A stretch of 7,863 bases of DNA from Thermococcaceae archaeon (GTDB taxonomy: Archaea; Methanobacteriota_B; Thermococci; Thermococcales; Thermococcaceae): NCBI GenBank assembly GCA_026986455.1, contig JALSON010000318.1, forward strand, positions 1-7,863, given 5' to 3'. Shown in pieces: positions 6,244 through 7,863 of the stretch. How positions within the stretch are numbered: the first letter of the stretch is position 1; each line of letters begins with the position of its first letter. A model generated the notes under the pieces. That model saw only the letters and a list, made by a program, of their open reading frames with translations, did not search any database and was not told the origin of the DNA. The position numbers were made by a program, and so were the translations under genes.

Positions 6244-7321
6244 GGAAAAGCTTGACTGTTCTGGTTACGTCTTCACTGGTATTCCAAGCGAAGATTTTGA
6301 TTCCCCTTTAATGCATGCATTGTTTCTTGGGGATGTAAATCTATGGAAAGCAAGGTTTGTCAACATAAACTTGACTGGGATTGAATTTCAGGGAAAAGTT
6401 GACTTATTTAAGTCTAGTTTTGAAAATGTAGATTTATCTGGTGCGAAATTTATTGAGATCGATTTTTCAAAATCAAATGTAGAGAATACCCTATTTGTCC
6501 GATCTAGGTTTAAGGGGGCATACTTTATCTCGAGCACACTAAGAGATGTGAGTTTTGTGGATTCTACTTTTGATGAAGTTCACTTTTTGGATTCTTATAT
6601 TTATGATAGCGACTTTGTAGGCTCGGGATTTGGTTTTGCGGATTTTTCTGGGAGTGAATTAATTACTGCCGATTTTACTGATGCCGTCTTTTATGATAAG
6701 GCCTATTTTTCAAGAGCATCTTTAAACAGTGTTGATTTTGAATGCAGATTTGAGGGAGAGCTAAGTTTTTCTGGGGCAGAAATTGGAATAATAAATATCG
6801 ACATTCCTAGTGAACGGTTCAAACTCCTAGAAGCTGAAATAGAAGCCCGTCGTGTCCAACGTCTTAGCTACGAAAAAGAAGGCAGACGCGACGAAGCCGA
6901 CAGAATGTTCGTCCTCGAAATGCGCGCTAAAAGACGGGCCAGAATACAAAATGCAAGGAACACCTTAGAACGTATCAAAGCAAGTGTCCATAACTTTGTC
7001 GAATGGCTCTTGGCAGATCTGCCCTCCGAATATGGCACGAACTGGATTCGTTTGTTCCTGTTTTCGTTGCTTGTAATAGTTGGAAATGCGATTTCCTACA
7101 CGGTCTGGGGCCACTATATTAATGGCTTCCCCTCAAACGCTGGTTATTTCGTTCGCTTCGCTAACGCCCTCTACTACTCCCTCGTTACCTTCACAACCCT
7201 CGGCTACGGCGACATGCACCCTACCGGCTGGCTCAAAGCCCTGAGCGCGATAGAGGCCTTAACCGGAGCAGTCTTCATGGCGCTCATCGTCGCTGTGATA
7301 GCCCGTAAATGGATGCGCTGA
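6200..7321 (+). CDS. Pentapeptide-repeat-like protein with C-terminal two-TM potassium-channel pore
   Basis: From ATG 6200 this encodes 373 residues. Residues about 42-195 carry degenerate pentapeptide-like repeats spaced by five (for example VDLSGAKF at 77-84, ADFSGSEL at 147-154, ADFTDAVF at 157-164), expected to form a right-handed quadrilateral beta-helix. Residues about 205-262 are a basic, probably helical linker. TM1 is about 284-304 (IRLFLFSLLVIVGNAISY), the pore helix about 318-331, the selectivity filter TTLGYGD at 332-338, and TM2 about 346-368. The C-terminus is thus a KcsA-like 2TM potassium channel pore, presumably tetrameric, in the membrane, with the repeats in the cytoplasm. 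GAGGTT at 6190-6195 could serve ATG 6200, but the natural N-terminus may be the 6040 frame, one base out of register at A8. Base composition shifts from AT-rich in the repeat part to GC-rich in the pore part. The gating signal is unknown. Confidence 0.75.
   Translation: MNQNRKKRVKRLVFEEKLDCSGYVFTGIPSEDFDSPLMHALFLGDVNLWKARFVNINLTGIEFQGKVDLFKSSFENVDLSGAKFIEIDFSKSNVENTLFVRSRFKGAYFISSTLRDVSFVDSTFDEVHFLDSYIYDSDFVGSGFGFADFSGSELITADFTDAVFYDKAYFSRASLNSVDFECRFEGELSFSGAEIGIINIDIPSERFKLLEAEIEARRVQRLSYEKEGRRDEADRMFVLEMRAKRRARIQNARNTLERIKASVHNFVEWLLADLPSEYGTNWIRLFLFSLLVIVGNAISYTVWGHYINGFPSNAGYFVRFANALYYSLVTFTTLGYGDMHPTGWLKALSAIEALTGAVFMALIVAVIARKWMR
6214..6221 (+). other. A8 homopolymer at the junction of two reading frames
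   Basis: Eight A residues lie where the 6040 frame would need a one-base correction to enter the 6200 frame. With seven A the codons read GAA CAG AAA AAA AGA GTA AAG AGG, continuing straight into the channel protein. Such runs are hot spots for replication slippage, transcript slippage and sequencing error. Confidence 0.6.
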
Positions 7322-7331
7322 ACCTAAGGTT
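7321..7331. repeat. Palindrome AACCTAAGGTT upstream of the NADH oxidase-type gene
   Basis: AACCT-A-AGGTT is a perfect 5-bp inverted repeat around one base. It begins on the last base of the channel gene's stop codon, 9 bases upstream of the TATA box of the next gene. It contains AAC-n5-GTT, part of the SurR consensus GTT-n3-AAC-n5-GTT recalled from Pyrococcus; the remaining GTT half is absent at the expected position (GCG at 7315-7317). It is a candidate operator only. Confidence 0.35.
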
Positions 7332-7336
7332 AAGGC

Positions 7337-7376
7337 CAACTTTTTATACCCCTTCTCCCTTCTATCTCTGGTGGTG
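7337..7376 (+). promoter_or_regulatory. Promoter and ribosome binding site of the NADH oxidase-type gene
   Basis: TTTTTATACC (7341-7350) is a strong TATA box. A start about 25 bases downstream, near 7370, leaves a leader of about 10 bases. GGTGGTG (7370-7376) precedes the ATG at 7380. The T run may also help end transcription of the channel gene. Confidence 0.7.
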
Positions 7377-7379
7377 CCA

Positions 7380-7863
7380 ATGAAAATCGTTGTTATCGGT
7401 TCCGGTACGGCCGGGAGCAACTTCGCCCTCTTCATGAGGAAGCTTGACAGGAAGGCCGAAATCACAGTCATCGGAAAGGAGAGCACAATGCAGTACTCAC
7501 CCTGCGCCCTGCCTCATGTGATAAGCGGCACGATAGAGAAGCCCGAAGACGTTATTGTCTTCCCGAACGAGTTCTATGAGAGGCAGAGGATAAAGCTGAT
7601 GCTCAACACAGAGGTCAAGGCCATCGACAGGGAAAGGAAGGCTGTAATCACCGATAAAGGCGAAGTTCCCTACGACAGGCTCGTCCTGGCTGTGGGCTCG
7701 AAGGCTTTCGTCCCGCCGATAAAGGGCGTTGAGAACGAAGGCGTTTTCACCCTCAAGAGCCTCGACGACTTGAGGAAGATTAAGTCCTACATAGCGGAGA
7801 GGAAGCCGAAGAAGGCGGTCGTCATAGGAGCGGGTTTAATAGGCCTTGAAGGTGCCGAGGCCT
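7380..7863 (+). CDS. FAD/NAD(P)H disulfide-oxidoreductase family enzyme (NADH oxidase / CoA-disulfide reductase type), N-terminal part
   Basis: The first 161 residues are present; the family is about 440 long, so most of the protein lies beyond the right edge. The start is MKIVVIGSGTAG, with FAD motif GSGTAG at 7-12. C42 in QYSPCALPHVISG (38-50) is the single redox cysteine characteristic of NADH oxidase, NADH peroxidase and CoA-disulfide reductase. LVLAVGSKAFVPPIKGVE (101-118) is the ATG-like flavin segment, and VVIGAGLIGLEGAEA (147-161) is the NAD(P)H-binding motif. Thermococcales have several paralogues in this family with roles in oxygen reduction, CoA-dependent sulphur reduction and rubredoxin reduction; the N-terminal third cannot separate them, though C42 argues against the NADH:rubredoxin oxidoreductase. 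It has its own TATA box and GGTGGTG ribosome binding site, and codon use returns to the GC-rich style of the rest of the chromosome. Confidence 0.9.
   Translation, partial: MKIVVIGSGTAGSNFALFMRKLDRKAEITVIGKESTMQYSPCALPHVISGTIEKPEDVIVFPNEFYERQRIKLMLNTEVKAIDRERKAVITDKGEVPYDRLVLAVGSKAFVPPIKGVENEGVFTLKSLDDLRKIKSYIAERKPKKAVVIGAGLIGLEGAEA

Overview
The window looks like a piece of a Thermococcus or close Thermococcales (hyperthermophilic euryarchaeon) chromosome. The reasons are the archaeal promoter signals (TATA boxes about 25 bases before likely starts, with very short leaders), GGTGAT/GAGGTG ribosome binding sites, a long archaeal-type SRP (7S) RNA, a four-gene dye-linked L-proline dehydrogenase operon of Thermococcus profundus type, and an aRelB/aRelE-like toxin-antitoxin pair.

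Layout. Positions 1-581 (minus) hold the N-terminal part of dihydroorotate dehydrogenase (pyrD), which runs off the left edge. Positions 673-991 (minus) encode SRP RNA, closed by a perfect 10-bp terminal helix and preceded by a strong TATA box. About 290 bases follow with no intact gene. A tight plus-strand operon then occupies 1316-4701 (pdhA, pdhF, pdhX, pdhB; every junction overlaps). It should oxidise L-proline at the PdhB flavin and pass electrons through [2Fe-2S], [4Fe-4S] and BFD-type centres to PdhA. Next is pyrH (UMP kinase, 4824-5507), so pyrimidine genes lie on both sides of the proline operon.

From about 5515 to 6850 the DNA becomes AT-rich and carries a relBE-type pair (5557-6035). 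It is followed, with a ribosome binding site overlapping the relE stop, by a Cys/His mini-domain ORF (6040-6243) and an out-of-frame ORF (6200-7321) encoding pentapeptide-like repeats, a charged helical linker and a two-transmembrane potassium-channel pore with a TLGYGD filter. The two ORFs would join into one 426-residue protein if an A8 run at 6214-6221 lost one base, so this is either a disrupted gene, a slippage site, a sequencing error, or two genuine overlapping genes. The toxin-antitoxin plus channel cassette is the most unusual part of the window.

The right edge (7380 onward) is the start of an FAD/NAD(P)H disulfide-oxidoreductase-family enzyme (NADH oxidase/CoA-disulfide reductase type). 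Its promoter carries a small palindrome resembling part of a SurR site.
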